The notes under the pieces: generated by a model
Databases searched by the model: none
The model's input: the letters and a program-made list of their open reading frames with translations, nothing else
What the model was told of the DNA's origin: nothing
Position numbers and translations under genes: made by a program
NCBI RefSeq assembly: GCF_005768555.2
Contig: NZ_VCHX02000083.1
Span: 62,001-126,000, forward strand
Source: Streptomyces sporangiiformans
GTDB taxonomy: Bacteria > Actinomycetota > Actinomycetes > Streptomycetales > Streptomycetaceae
Length of the DNA: 64,000 nt
Reading direction: 5' to 3'
In this document: one piece after another, positions 16,766 through 25,995 of the stretch
Layout: each line of letters opens with the position of its first letter
Numbering within the stretch: position 1 is the first letter of the stretch

Positions 16766-17245
16766 TCAGGCGTGCGTGGACGCCAGACGCCGGTCAAGCT
16801 TCGTGACCGCGGCGCGGAACGCGCGCCCCAGCCCCGGCCGCCCCAGCGTCACGGCGAACCGGAATGCCGCGGTCCCGTCGCCGGCCCAGGTCCACTGTAC
16901 CCGGGTGCCCGTGCCGTCCGGCGTCAGCCGCCACTCCTCGACGAGGGCTCGCACCCCGGGCGCGTTCGTCGCGTCGACGCGATAGGCGTACACCTCGGCG
17001 GGCTGGGACGCGATCACCGTCTCCTCAAAGCGTGTCCCGCCCTTGAGGTGGATCTGCCGCCCGGCGCCGCCCTCGGTCGGCCGGGCCAGCGTCACCGCCG
17101 AAAACCACTCCGGCCAGCCCGCCACGTCCTCGGCCAGCGCCCGGAAGACGGCCTCCGGCGGCGCGGTCACCCCTCTCGCGAACACCAGACGCAACGGAGC
17201 GGTCTCGACGAAGTCGATTCCTGCCGGACGCAGTCGGCGAGCCAT
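16766..17245 (-). CDS. SRPBCC-family (START-like) protein
   Basis: A 159-residue protein with the SRPBCC/polyketide-cyclase helix-grip signature: V.A.P..VF..L.D...WPEWF near residues 26-50, the RFEETVIASQPAEVYAYRV strand block and a long C-terminal helix (AFRAAVTKLDRRLA). These small cavities bind lipophilic ligands. It sits downstream of the DeoR gene on the same strand after a 98-nt gap. No specific function can be given. Confidence 0.8.
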   Translation of the reverse strand: MARRLRPAGIDFVETAPLRLVFARGVTAPPEAVFRALAEDVAGWPEWFSAVTLARPTEGGAGRQIHLKGGTRFEETVIASQPAEVYAYRVDATNAPGVRALVEEWRLTPDGTGTRVQWTWAGDGTAAFRFAVTLGRPGLGRAFRAAVTKLDRRLASTHA

Positions 17246-17343
17246 GGACGAAAACCCCCTCGCGGGAAAAGGGATCCGGACAGCACAGCGAACCCGAGGT
17301 GGAGCGGTGGTGCGCGGGCGAGGTCACGATAGCTGGCGGACCA

Positions 17344-18174
17344 TCAGATGTCTGTATCGTCCACGGGTTCGCCCGCCACCACCAGACTCCGCAGGTGTTC
17401 GGAGATGTCCGTGCGCGCCTCGGCGGGCAGTCCGGCGTCCGTGACCAGGGTGTCGACCTGCTCCAGTGCGGCGAACGAGCTCAGGCCCACCGTTCCCCAC
17501 TTGGTGTGGTCGGCGACCACGACCACGCGCCGCGCGGACTGTACGAGCCGCCGGTTGGTCTCGGCCTCCGCCAGGTTCGGCGTCGACAGACCCGCCTCGA
17601 CGGAGATGCCGTGCACCCCCAGGAACAGCAGGTCGAAGTGGAGCGCCCCGATCGCCCGGTCCGCGACCGGACCCACCAGGGAGTCCGACGGAGTGCGCAC
17701 GCCCCCCGTCAGCACGACCGTGGCCGCGCCCTGCCGCTGCCCCGAGTTCCGCTGTGCCGCGTGGAAGACGTCGGCCACGCGCACCGAGTTGGTCACCACG
17801 GTCAGGTCCGGCACGTCCAGGAGCTGATGGGCGAGCGCGTACGTCGTCGTGCCGCCCGACAGGGCGATCGCCGAGCCCGGCGTGACCAGCTCCGCGGCGG
17901 CCCGCGCGATGTCCTCCTTGGCGCTCAGCTCCAGACCCGACTTGGCCTCGAAGCCGGGCTCGTGGGTGCTCGCCTCGACCACCGGGACCGCGCCGCCGTG
18001 CACCTTCTCCACCGCGCCCTGCCGGGCGAGCGCGTCCAGGTCACGGCGGACCGTCATGTCGGAGACGCCGAGCTTCCTGGTGAGCTCGTTGACCCGGACG
18101 CCGCCGCGCCGCCGGACCTCGTCGAGGATCAGGGCGCGGCGCTGCTCCGCGAGAAGATTCTGATTCTCACTCAC
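17344..18174 (-). CDS. DeoR/GlpR-family sugar-metabolism repressor
   Basis: A 276-residue repressor. The N-terminal winged HTH (VNELTRKLGVSDMTVRRDLD) is followed by a ribose-isomerase-like effector domain with the phosphosugar loop LSGGTTTYALA and the VTNSVRVA and LGVHGI blocks. The GTG at 18174 (VSENQNLLAEQRR) was chosen because the conserved domain starts there. It is divergent from the membrane hydrolase gene across a 297-bp region with a 14-bp palindrome. No sugar kinase or transporter is adjacent, so the ligand is unknown. Confidence 0.9.
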   Translation of the reverse strand: MSENQNLLAEQRRALILDEVRRRGGVRVNELTRKLGVSDMTVRRDLDALARQGAVEKVHGGAVPVVEASTHEPGFEAKSGLELSAKEDIARAAAELVTPGSAIALSGGTTTYALAHQLLDVPDLTVVTNSVRVADVFHAAQRNSGQRQGAATVVLTGGVRTPSDSLVGPVADRAIGALHFDLLFLGVHGISVEAGLSTPNLAEAETNRRLVQSARRVVVVADHTKWGTVGLSSFAALEQVDTLVTDAGLPAEARTDISEHLRSLVVAGEPVDDTDI

Positions 18175-18428
18175 GCCCGCTCCGGTCCTTTCGCCTCGTT
18201 CTGTCCGACACGCCCTCGTACCCCCTCCGACGAGCACATTCTCCCGCCTTCGACCCCAAGGAGGTCTCATCCTCGCATGGGTGACCGCAGGTCGCGCCAC
18301 TCCCTGTACCGACGTGCACACGCCACGCGGGCAACAGCGGCCCTGACCGTCACACGGATCGGGGAGATTCCGTGACGAGACGTGCGCACAGCCCCTGAAA
18401 CCGACATCCTTGTACCTGCGCATGACAC

Positions 18429-18442
18429 ATGCCACGTGGCAT
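18429..18442. promoter_or_regulatory. 14-bp perfect palindrome
   Basis: ATGCCACGTGGCAT lies in the 297-bp DeoR/membrane-hydrolase intergenic region, 30 nt before the GTG start at 18472. Its position close to the hydrolase start suggests an operator. The binding protein is unknown. The rest of this region holds no gene I can support. Confidence 0.5.
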
Positions 18443-18471
18443 CACATCGCATCACGGGGGAATCGAAGACA

Positions 18472-20967
18472 GTGGAGCGTTCAAAGGAACCTGCCTCGAC
18501 GGGGGAGGCGATCAGCCCCGAGCAGCCGCCCGCGGCGCCCTACACCGCACTGGAACTCCTGGTTCACGGCGTCGGTGGCACCACGCCCCAGGGAATGCTG
18601 AACGATCCGCGCATCGTGCGGATCACCGGAGACGAGACGGCAGCCGTCTACCGCCGCGTCGACGACGCCGACGCGGAAGCACGCCCCGACGACTACCGCG
18701 GCAGACCGGTGCCCGAGGCGTATGTGTGGTGCAACCTCACCTCCGGAAACGGAGCCCGCGCTCTGTGGCTGCTGCTCCTGCCGTTCATGGTCGTCAACCT
18801 CGCCCACTGGATGCGGCCCACGGTGCCCGACAGCCGGACGCGGACGGTACGCCTCCATGGCCTGCTCGTCCGCCTCGTGAGCCTCACGCTCACGGTGCTG
18901 CTGGTGGCAGCCGCCTGCGAGGTGGCCCTCGACCTGGTCGCCTGGCAGTGCGCGGGTACGCCCGAGTGCGCCGCGGAAAACTCCTGGCTGGGCTTCCTCT
19001 CACCCACCGGATCCGACGACGGCTGGTGGAGTCAGCCCGGCCGCCGCCTCGCCCTCGCCTCCCTGGCACCCGCCGCCCTCACCGGCCTCCTGTGGTACCT
19101 CTCCCACCGCACCTGGAGCGCGTACGAGTCCCAGCGGCCGATGTCCGAAGGGGGCGCCCCCCGCGACGACTCCGACGACAACGGCCGCCCGGCCCTTGGC
19201 CGCCCCGGCTTCTGGTACGGGCGCAGGCTGGTGGCCAGGCTGCGCGCCGCCCACACCGCCGCCGGGCTGCTGACGGTCGCCGCCGGGGTCGGTGTCTCCG
19301 CAGCCCGCCACGACCGCGAGGACGGCGGGCCGGCAGCCCTGGAAACGCTGGGCCTGCTGCTGACCGCAACGCTCGTCGCGGGGGCGGTCGTGGTGATCTG
19401 GGTCGTCTGCCACAGGGGCCGCAGCGAGAGACACCTCGACCGGCAGCTCGACGCGACCTTGGTGCGCTGGCTGCCCCTCGGCTCACTCGCCCTGCTCGCG
19501 CTCACCCTCCTGTACGCCGGCTGGTCGCGCCCGGACTGGCAGTCGGGCCACCGGCTGCCGGGCGGCGGGACCTTCGGCGGCATCGCCCTCGTCCAAGGCC
19601 TGCTCGTGATCGCCCTGGGCGTGGTGGCCCACCTCCTGTATCGCACCCACCCCGACACCCGCACCGCGATGCGGGGCCTCGCCGGACCCGCCGTCGCGAT
19701 GCTGGCCTGCGCCCTGGGCGGCGTGATGTCCGGCGGGGTGGCCCAGCGCGTCGCCGACTGGCTCGACGGCACCGAGAAACCGATCGACGGCCCGCCGGTG
19801 TTCCTGACCTGGCAGGCGTCCGTCATCCCACCCCTCATCGTCGTCCTCCTGGCGCTCTTCGGCTGGCTGGCCAGGCGCACGGGGCAGCTGCGCCGCGCCG
19901 AGACGGACAAGGTGGGCCTCGACTACCCGTCGGAGCCGCAGGACGCCGAGCGCACCCAGCGCATCGCGAGGACACGCGCGATGGCCGCCCTCACCGACCG
20001 GGCGCCCCGCATCATCGGCATCATCTCGACCGTCACACTCCTGCTGGGTGCCGTCGCCCTCGTGGGCGCGATGACGACCGACGAGGTGCCCGGCGATGCC
20101 GCACAAGGCACGTACGCCTTCGTGGAGGGCGCGGCCGAGACCGCGCAGGCCCTCGGCTCCTGGCTGATCGGCGTCGGCTTCATATTGCTCGTCACCTGGG
20201 GCCGCCGCGCCTATCGCGATCCGTCGGCCCGCCGCACGATCGGCATCCTGTGGGACGTCGGTACGTTCTGGCCGCGCGCGGCGCACCCCTTCGCGCCCCC
20301 CTGCTACGCCGAGCGCGCCGTGCCCGACCTGACCTGGCGCATGGCGACGTGGACGGGCACCACGGGCGGGCGGCTCGTGATCTCCGGGCACTCCCAGGGC
20401 AGCGTCCTCGCGGCGGCCGCGGTCTGGCAGCTCACGCCGTCGGTCCGGAAGCGGGTCGCCCTGCTGACCTACGGTTCGCCCCTGGAGCGGCTCTACGGGC
20501 GCTGGTTCCCGGCTCACTTCGGGTCGGCCGCGCTGAGCAGCCTGCGCCGCGAGGTCGACTGCTGGCGCAACCTCCACCGGGCCACCGACCCCATCGGCGG
20601 GCCCGTCCGGCTGCCCGGCGACTGCGGCCCCCCGGTGGACCGCGAGGCCCTCAAGGATCCTCTGTCATACGGTCGCACCGCGCGGCACCCGCTGCCCGAG
20701 CCGATCCTCGGGCACTCCGGCTACCAGGCGGACCCGGCGTTCGCGGAAGAGCGGCGACGACTGCTCGCGCGGCTCCGGCCGGACGTACCGGGACCGCGCC
20801 CGGAAGGAGGGCCCCCAGAGTCTGCCGCACCTGAGCCCGTCGCCGCGCCCGACAGCGACAGCGTCGCCGCGCCAGACAGCGTCGCCATGCCCGATGGCGG
20901 CGTGCTCCAGCCCGGTCCGGGCGCGGACGGCGAACCTCAGGGCAGCTCGGGCAGGTCCTCGGCGTAG
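18472..20967 (+). CDS. Polytopic membrane protein with split serine-hydrolase motifs
   Basis: An 831-residue protein. Near the N-terminus ELLVHGVGGT (residues ~29-37) looks like the HG oxyanion loop of alpha/beta hydrolases. Residues ~90-590 then hold about ten or more hydrophobic segments. After that, VISGHSQGS (around Ser641) is a textbook nucleophile elbow, and GHSGYQADP near residue 750 may supply the His. The C-terminal ~60 residues are Pro/Glu/Asp-rich with PDS repeats. It looks like a lipase-like fold interrupted by a membrane domain. GTG 18472 has a GGGGGA ribosome site. The 3' end overlaps the convergent AAA gene by 31 nt. Substrate unknown. Confidence 0.78.
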   Translation: MERSKEPASTGEAISPEQPPAAPYTALELLVHGVGGTTPQGMLNDPRIVRITGDETAAVYRRVDDADAEARPDDYRGRPVPEAYVWCNLTSGNGARALWLLLLPFMVVNLAHWMRPTVPDSRTRTVRLHGLLVRLVSLTLTVLLVAAACEVALDLVAWQCAGTPECAAENSWLGFLSPTGSDDGWWSQPGRRLALASLAPAALTGLLWYLSHRTWSAYESQRPMSEGGAPRDDSDDNGRPALGRPGFWYGRRLVARLRAAHTAAGLLTVAAGVGVSAARHDREDGGPAALETLGLLLTATLVAGAVVVIWVVCHRGRSERHLDRQLDATLVRWLPLGSLALLALTLLYAGWSRPDWQSGHRLPGGGTFGGIALVQGLLVIALGVVAHLLYRTHPDTRTAMRGLAGPAVAMLACALGGVMSGGVAQRVADWLDGTEKPIDGPPVFLTWQASVIPPLIVVLLALFGWLARRTGQLRRAETDKVGLDYPSEPQDAERTQRIARTRAMAALTDRAPRIIGIISTVTLLLGAVALVGAMTTDEVPGDAAQGTYAFVEGAAETAQALGSWLIGVGFILLVTWGRRAYRDPSARRTIGILWDVGTFWPRAAHPFAPPCYAERAVPDLTWRMATWTGTTGGRLVISGHSQGSVLAAAAVWQLTPSVRKRVALLTYGSPLERLYGRWFPAHFGSAALSSLRREVDCWRNLHRATDPIGGPVRLPGDCGPPVDREALKDPLSYGRTARHPLPEPILGHSGYQADPAFAEERRRLLARLRPDVPGPRPEGGPPESAAPEPVAAPDSDSVAAPDSVAMPDGGVLQPGPGADGEPQGSSGRSSA

Positions 20968-23372
20968 AGCAGGGTGAGGTCGTCCGTGCTCGGCTCGGCG
21001 AGCTGGGCGACCCGCCCCGCATGCTTCTCCACCATCGCCTCGAACGTCTGCCGCGCGGTGCGGCCGTTGCCGAACGCGGGCCCCTTCGGGATCGCGGTGA
21101 AGTACTTGAGCAGCGCCTCGCCGGCGCCCGGCGCCAGGTGGTACTCGTGCTCCTCGGCCTGCTGCTCCACGATCCGCAGCAGTTCCTCGGGAACGTAGTC
21201 GCTGAAGGTGATGGTCCGCGAGAAGCGGGAGGCCACACCCGGGTTGACCCTCAGGAAGCGCTCCATCTCGGCCGTGTACCCCGCGACGATCACGACCACC
21301 GCCTCCCGGTGGTCCTCCATCAGCTTCACCAGCGTGTCGATGGCCTCGCGACCGAAGTCGCGTCCCGAGTCCTCCGGCGAGAGCGCGTAGGCCTCGTCGA
21401 TGAACAGCACGCCGCCGCGTGCCTTGTCGAAGGCCTCCTGCGTGCGGATGGCCGTGGAACCGATGTGCTCACCGACGAGGTCGACCCGGGAGACCTCGAC
21501 GAGATGGCCCTTCTCCAGGACACCGAGCGAGGCCAGGATCTCGCCGTACAGCCGGGCGACCGTCGTCTTGCCGGTGCCGGGGGAGCCCGTGAAGACCAGA
21601 TGGCGCCGGACGGAGGCGGCCTTGAGGCCGGCCTCCTTGCGACGGCGGCCGACCTCGATCATGTCGGTGAGGGCGCGTACCTCGCGCTTGACGCTGTCCA
21701 GGCCCACCAGCGCGTCGAGTTCACCGAGCACCGCCTTCGACGTGCGCGCGGGCGGCGAGGGTTCATGGGCGGCGACGAGCGGTTCCTGCTCGGTGGTGCG
21801 CTGGCCGGGGATGGCGCCGAGCAGACCGGGGGACTGGCCGGCCGTCTGCACGGCGGGCTCCTGCGCCGGAGGCCGCACGCCGGCACTCTCGTCGCTCGTG
21901 CAGTCCTCGACGACGGGTCCACTGCCGGACGCCTGTTCTCCACCCGCGTCCGCGAACTCGTACCCTCCACGCGCGCATCGCTCCGTGCGGCACTTCTTGA
22001 GCGTCGTACGGCAGCCGTCGATCACGTGGAAGCCGTAGCCGCCGCTGCCCGTGACCCGGCAGCCGTGGAAGCTGCCGCGCCCGCCGGCCGAGACATAGAA
22101 ACCGGCCTCCGCGGGCGAGGTGACCGTGCATCGCTCGACGGTGGGGTCGGCGCCCTTGGTCACGATCACACCCGTCTGTGTGCCGTCCACGGTGCAGCCC
22201 GACAGGGTGCCGCCGCTGCCGTGGTCGCGGAACCAGGCACCCGTCGCGGCGTCCCGGATCCGGCAGTCGTCGAGCTGCGCCGTGGCGCCGTCGCTCACCG
22301 ACACCGCCGTGTTGCGCACCTGCCACAGGTCGCTGTCGACGACGTCGGCGCGCGAGCCGCGGTCGAGCACGAAGAGGGCATCCGGCACGTCGTGCACCCG
22401 GCACGAGTCGAGCAGAGCGGTCGCGCCGTCGCTCACCCAGACCGCGGGGTAGTCGCCCGTACTGTCGTGGATCTCGCACTGGTTGGCGTCCACGCGGGTG
22501 CCGGGATCCCAGACCGACAGGCCGTTGCGCCCGAACTGCCGCACCGTGGAGCGGGTCATCGTGAGGACCGAGCGGGAGCGCAGGTCGACCGCGTTCTCCG
22601 GGATGTCGTGGATCCGGCAGTCGGCGAGCGTCAGCACGGCGTCCGTGTCGAGCGTGACGCCGTCCGCGGTCGTACGGTGCACATCGCAGTCGGTGAGATG
22701 GGCCGTCGCCCGCCCGGTGACCTGTACGCCACTGCCTCTGACCTCGTACACCTCGCAGCCGACGGCCTCGAACGCCGAGTGCTCGCCCGTCGCCGACAGG
22801 CCCGCGCCCGAGGCATGGTGCACCCGGCAGCGCTCCAGGCGCGGGTGGGCGCCACCGCGCACGGAGATGCCCGACTGCCCGGCCGCGACGACCTCGCACT
22901 CCTCGAACACCCCGCCCCCGCCGTCCAGTACGGCGATGCCGACGCCCGCCGGATTGTCCACCGTGCACCGTCGTACGGTCGGGCGCGCGCCCCCGCGCAC
23001 CTCGAGCCCGGCCGCGGAGCGCGTGACGATCCGGATGTCCATGAGCTCCGGCGCGCCCTCCTCGACGAGCACCGCCGGCGCGGCCGCGTCCTGGCCCTCC
23101 ACGAGCAGGTCCTGGACCAGGGCGGAGGCGCGCACCGTGAGAGGCACTCCGTCAACGGGCGCGATGCGTACGGAACCGGGGGAGCCCTCAGGGCCGCGCA
23201 GGGTCACTGTCCGCTGGACGACGAGGTTCTCCCGGTAGGTACCGGGAGCGACGGTGAGCACGTCCCCGTCTCCCGCGGCCTCCAGGGCGGCGGCGAGCGA
23301 TGCGTACTCACCCGTGCGGCGTCGCCACCGTGACGTGCCGGTGTGCGTCACCTGGACCGTGCCCTGTGCCAT
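20937..23372 (-). CDS. Right-handed beta-helix / CbxX-type AAA ATPase fusion
   Basis: An 811-residue two-part protein. Residues ~10-490 form a pectate-lyase/NosD-like parallel beta-helix with about 18 repeats of the xxVxGCxVxxxxxxGVxVxxGA kind. A Pro/Gln-rich linker follows. From ~540 comes a CbxX/CfqX-EccA-like AAA module: GLDSVKREV, Walker A GSPGTGKTT near 593, Walker B VLFIDEAYAL near 652 and sensor-1 VIVAGYTAEM. ATG 23372 has AGGTGGGGG 12 nt upstream. The ATPase type remodels protein complexes; the helix probably recognises a partner or polymer. Target unknown. Confidence 0.85.
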   Translation of the reverse strand: MAQGTVQVTHTGTSRWRRRTGEYASLAAALEAAGDGDVLTVAPGTYRENLVVQRTVTLRGPEGSPGSVRIAPVDGVPLTVRASALVQDLLVEGQDAAAPAVLVEEGAPELMDIRIVTRSAAGLEVRGGARPTVRRCTVDNPAGVGIAVLDGGGGVFEECEVVAAGQSGISVRGGAHPRLERCRVHHASGAGLSATGEHSAFEAVGCEVYEVRGSGVQVTGRATAHLTDCDVHRTTADGVTLDTDAVLTLADCRIHDIPENAVDLRSRSVLTMTRSTVRQFGRNGLSVWDPGTRVDANQCEIHDSTGDYPAVWVSDGATALLDSCRVHDVPDALFVLDRGSRADVVDSDLWQVRNTAVSVSDGATAQLDDCRIRDAATGAWFRDHGSGGTLSGCTVDGTQTGVIVTKGADPTVERCTVTSPAEAGFYVSAGGRGSFHGCRVTGSGGYGFHVIDGCRTTLKKCRTERCARGGYEFADAGGEQASGSGPVVEDCTSDESAGVRPPAQEPAVQTAGQSPGLLGAIPGQRTTEQEPLVAAHEPSPPARTSKAVLGELDALVGLDSVKREVRALTDMIEVGRRRKEAGLKAASVRRHLVFTGSPGTGKTTVARLYGEILASLGVLEKGHLVEVSRVDLVGEHIGSTAIRTQEAFDKARGGVLFIDEAYALSPEDSGRDFGREAIDTLVKLMEDHREAVVVIVAGYTAEMERFLRVNPGVASRFSRTITFSDYVPEELLRIVEQQAEEHEYHLAPGAGEALLKYFTAIPKGPAFGNGRTARQTFEAMVEKHAGRVAQLAEPSTDDLTLLYAEDLPELP

Positions 23373-23474
23373 GGCGCTGTTGTGCCCCCACCTCGTCGTA
23401 CGCGGGTCCTGAGAGGCTGACATCGATACCCGTCGGATGCGCAGACGGGGATCCAGGACAGCCTCTCACGACGT

Positions 23475-23489
23475 GCCGAACAGTTCGGC
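23475..23489. promoter_or_regulatory. 15-bp palindrome upstream of the beta-helix/AAA gene
   Basis: GCCGAAC-A-GTTCGGC is a perfect inverted repeat about 100 nt upstream of the AAA gene start. It also lies just past the stop of the gene before it, so it may be an operator or a terminator hairpin. A longer inverted repeat, TGAGAGGCTG/CAGCCTCTCA (23410-23419 and 23459-23468), flanks it. Confidence 0.4.
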
Positions 23490-23540
23490 CGGTCCACCGT
23501 AGCGTGCGCGGGGAGGGGGAGTTGACCGTAGCGACAGCTG

Positions 23541-24146
23541 TCAGCTGCCTGTACCGGTCCTGCCCCAGTCCGGGCCCGCCTGCGACCATTCCTGGTCCCA
23601 ACGGGCGTACCGGCGGCGCACCATGCGCCAGACGAGCAGTCGCCGGCCGCCCTCCACGAGTCCCGCACAGAGGGCGGCCGCGCCGAATCCGGCCAGGACG
23701 GCGTGCGTCGTCGCGGTGGCGGTGTCCAGGGGGCGGCCCATTATTCGGCCGTGGTCGTCGGTCCACACCGTGAACTGGTCACCGGCGTGCGGGGACTTGA
23801 GGGCGGCCATGACCGTGCCGTGGTGGGCGGTGCCGTCCGGGCCCGTCCAGTTGGCGAGTACCCGGCTGCGGGAGTCGCGCGCCGAGGACGTCTCGGGATC
23901 GGTGTCCAAGGGGGTGCTGTCCGCCTTCTTGACGACGGTCGCCTCCACCAGATGGCGGCTCTGCCTCTGCTCCCGTACGGACTCCTGCAGGGCATCCTGG
24001 GCAACTGAGCCGATCAGGGTGCCGACGAGGGGCGCGGCGACCAGGATGAGCAGCAGCGCCGCCAGCGCCATCCATGCCTCGACGAGATCGGTCGTGCGGC
24101 GCAGCGCATTGTGACGCCAGCGCCAGAGTCCCCTGATTGCCCGCAA
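23541..24146 (-). CDS. Rv1733c-like membrane protein
   Basis: A ~201-residue protein with the family opening LRAIRGLWRWRHNALRRTTD. It has two membrane segments (about 24-47 and 145-170) flanking an extracytoplasmic domain (FTVWTDDHGRIMGRP), and a basic tail. Related proteins are abundant in streptomycetes and have no assigned function. I prefer the TTG at 24146, which has AAGGGGGG about 10 nt upstream and starts the conserved sequence. An in-frame ATG at 24254 would add 36 residues with no obvious homologous content. Confidence 0.72.
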   Translation of the reverse strand: MRAIRGLWRWRHNALRRTTDLVEAWMALAALLLILVAAPLVGTLIGSVAQDALQESVREQRQSRHLVEATVVKKADSTPLDTDPETSSARDSRSRVLANWTGPDGTAHHGTVMAALKSPHAGDQFTVWTDDHGRIMGRPLDTATATTHAVLAGFGAAALCAGLVEGGRRLLVWRMVRRRYARWDQEWSQAGPDWGRTGTGS

Positions 24147-24333
24147 TGTCCCGCACCCCCCTTCCGCGTCCGTGATAGCCCAGATCGGAGCCGTCCACGC
24201 ACGGGGCCGGGCAAGAGAGAGCGAAATCACCTCTCCTACCGGCCTTTCATGCATTTCTCATCATGTTCAACGGCCCTGAGCGGTGCCGTGGTTCCCTCCG
24301 CGAGGATCCAAGGGGTGTTGTTTGGGTCACCCC

Positions 24334-25158
24334 CTAGTCGAGGATTCTGACCGGATCTCCCAGACGCACTGTGCCGAGGGACTCGGGCACCAGGTTCTGC
24401 CCGAACAGCAGTTTGCCGCCGACGCGGCGGTGGCGGCCGAGGGTGCGCAGGGGCTCTCCGCCGCGCTCGGCCGTGTCCTGATCGGTGGTGGTCACGACGC
24501 AGCGCCCGCATCCCTTGGCGACCCGGAAGGTGGCCTCGCCGACGGCGATCCGTGACCAGTCGTCCTCCGCCCAGGGCTCCGTGCCGGAGACGACCAGGTT
24601 CGGCCGGAAGCGGTTCATGGGAAGCGGGCCCTCGTCGGGCCGGTCACCCCGCATGATCAGCGAGTTGAGGGCGTCGAGGGAGCCGAGCGTGGTGAGCAGC
24701 AGGGGGTAGCCGTCGGCGAAGCTGACGGTCTCGCCCGGGCGCGCGTACTCCGGATCGATGGGCCGGCGTGTGGCCGGGTCGTCTAGATGCACAAGGCGCA
24801 CTTCGACGCCGAGGTAGTCGCTGAACCAGGCGTGCGCCGCGGCGTCGGCGGCAACCCCATCCACCTTGTCCCGCCAGATGTGAACCGTCGTCGTGCCGAT
24901 CGGATCGGGCACCGGGACGGTCAGCGGTTCACGGCCGGGGCCGGACAGCCGCACCCCGCCGCCGGGCAGCGGGTCGGCGGAGGCCAACGCCATGCGCGCA
25001 TGCGTGCGTTGGGTGACGATCTTGCCCGTCTCGTCGATCAGTACCCAGCGCCGGTCGCCCGCCAGGCCCCACGGCTCCACGACGGCCTCGCGCGGGGCGT
25101 GGCCCCGGGCCGCCTTGAGCGGATAGACGTGGACGGAGTGCAGTACCGGCGTCGACAT
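24334..25158 (-). CDS. MOSC domain-containing protein
   Basis: A 274-residue protein with the MOSC N-terminal beta-barrel (VHVYPLKAARGHAPREAVVEPWGLAGDRRW region) and a C-terminal MOSC domain with the conserved Cys in RVAKGCGRCVVTT (about 220-230). MOSC enzymes such as mARC/YcbX transfer sulfur or hold molybdenum cofactor to reduce N-hydroxylated compounds. The FRPNLVV and GQNL blocks match that group. It stands alone. Confidence 0.88.
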   Translation of the reverse strand: MSTPVLHSVHVYPLKAARGHAPREAVVEPWGLAGDRRWVLIDETGKIVTQRTHARMALASADPLPGGGVRLSGPGREPLTVPVPDPIGTTTVHIWRDKVDGVAADAAAHAWFSDYLGVEVRLVHLDDPATRRPIDPEYARPGETVSFADGYPLLLTTLGSLDALNSLIMRGDRPDEGPLPMNRFRPNLVVSGTEPWAEDDWSRIAVGEATFRVAKGCGRCVVTTTDQDTAERGGEPLRTLGRHRRVGGKLLFGQNLVPESLGTVRLGDPVRILD

Positions 25159-25228
25159 GGGGTCATCCTGCCAGCCGATACCGACAACCCCGCCGAGACC
25201 GGCACCGACAACCCCCGCCGAGCGACGC

Positions 25229-25273
25229 CAGTACCCGAGAGACCTCAGTACCCGCCGGGAACCTCAGTACCCG
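25229..25273. repeat. Triplicated CAGTACCCG motif at the DUF6643 stop
   Basis: CAGTACCCG occurs at 25229, 25246 and 25265. The DUF6643 stop (minus-strand TGA, 25264-25266) lies in the third copy, so the other two are 3' of the coding end. Just beyond is another duplication, ACCGACAACCCCGCCGAG (25180 and 25204). Confidence 0.7.
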
Positions 25274-25701
25274 CGGTACTGCTGACCGTTGTACGGCTCC
25301 TGGTACGGGGCCGGGGCGGGACGCGGCGCCGCCGGGCGCATCGCCTCGTAGCCCGTGCCGCCCGCTACGGGGCGCTGCGGCTGCTGGGTCTGGGTGCCTG
25401 GGTAGCCCCGCGGTCCGTTGGTCTGTTGGGGGATGTACGGCGCGGCGGCCTGCTGCAGTGGCTGCGGTTGCTGGGCCTGCGGGTAGCCGTACGACGGAGT
25501 CTGCGGCGAGGGAGCGGCCGGCAGGGCGGGCAGCGCTGCCGGTAGCGCGGGCAGATGGCTGCCCGAGTCGTACGCCGAGGGGACCCGGATCGGCGCGATC
25601 TGCGGGGTACCCCGCTCTGCGACGAGCGAGTCGTAGATCGGGGTGTCCGGGAAGGAGGCGGAGTAGTAACCGCCACCGTAGGTGGAGCGGGGGGAGGTCA
25701 T
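25264..25701 (-). CDS. DUF6643 family protein, Pro/Gln/Tyr-rich
   Basis: A 145-residue protein beginning MTSPRSTYGGGYYSASFPDT, a conserved streptomycete N-terminus I associate with DUF6643. It continues with SLVAERGTPQIAPIRVPSAYDSG and a disordered Pro/Gln/Ala/Tyr tail ending YNGQQYRGY. No membrane or catalytic features. ATG 25701 starts the conserved block; an upstream in-frame ATG would extend into promoter DNA. It is divergent from the TerD-like gene, so the two may share regulation. Confidence 0.75.
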   Translation of the reverse strand: MTSPRSTYGGGYYSASFPDTPIYDSLVAERGTPQIAPIRVPSAYDSGSHLPALPAALPALPAAPSPQTPSYGYPQAQQPQPLQQAAAPYIPQQTNGPRGYPGTQTQQPQRPVAGGTGYEAMRPAAPRPAPAPYQEPYNGQQYRGY

Positions 25702-25995
25702 GGCACATAAGTTAAGCCCACGATGTGCTGGTTGGGGAGACCGATAAGAGGGTTGTTTTCCGTGTCGGCCGTGACGGGGGGTCCTCAATGTGGGTGAACC
25801 TGGCAAAAAGGGGCAGCGTGCCACGTTCAGATCACGTAAAAGCCGAGTTCCGGGCGGGTTACCGGGGATTAGCGTAGTGAACTCGTTATTGAGGTCATGG
25901 GCCTTCGCCCGTCGGGGGAATAAGTTGGCGAACAACGACTCAACGCACTGAGGCGCGGTCGTCGGACGGCGCGGTGACACCTGATGGGGGCGGAC
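25702..25995. other. Divergent promoter region, DUF6643/TerD
   Basis: This 294-bp stretch is lower in GC than its surroundings and carries several TA-rich hexamers (TTAAGT near 25707, GTTATTGAG near 25882). It probably contains promoters for both genes. I see no strong palindrome or small gene in it. Confidence 0.5.
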
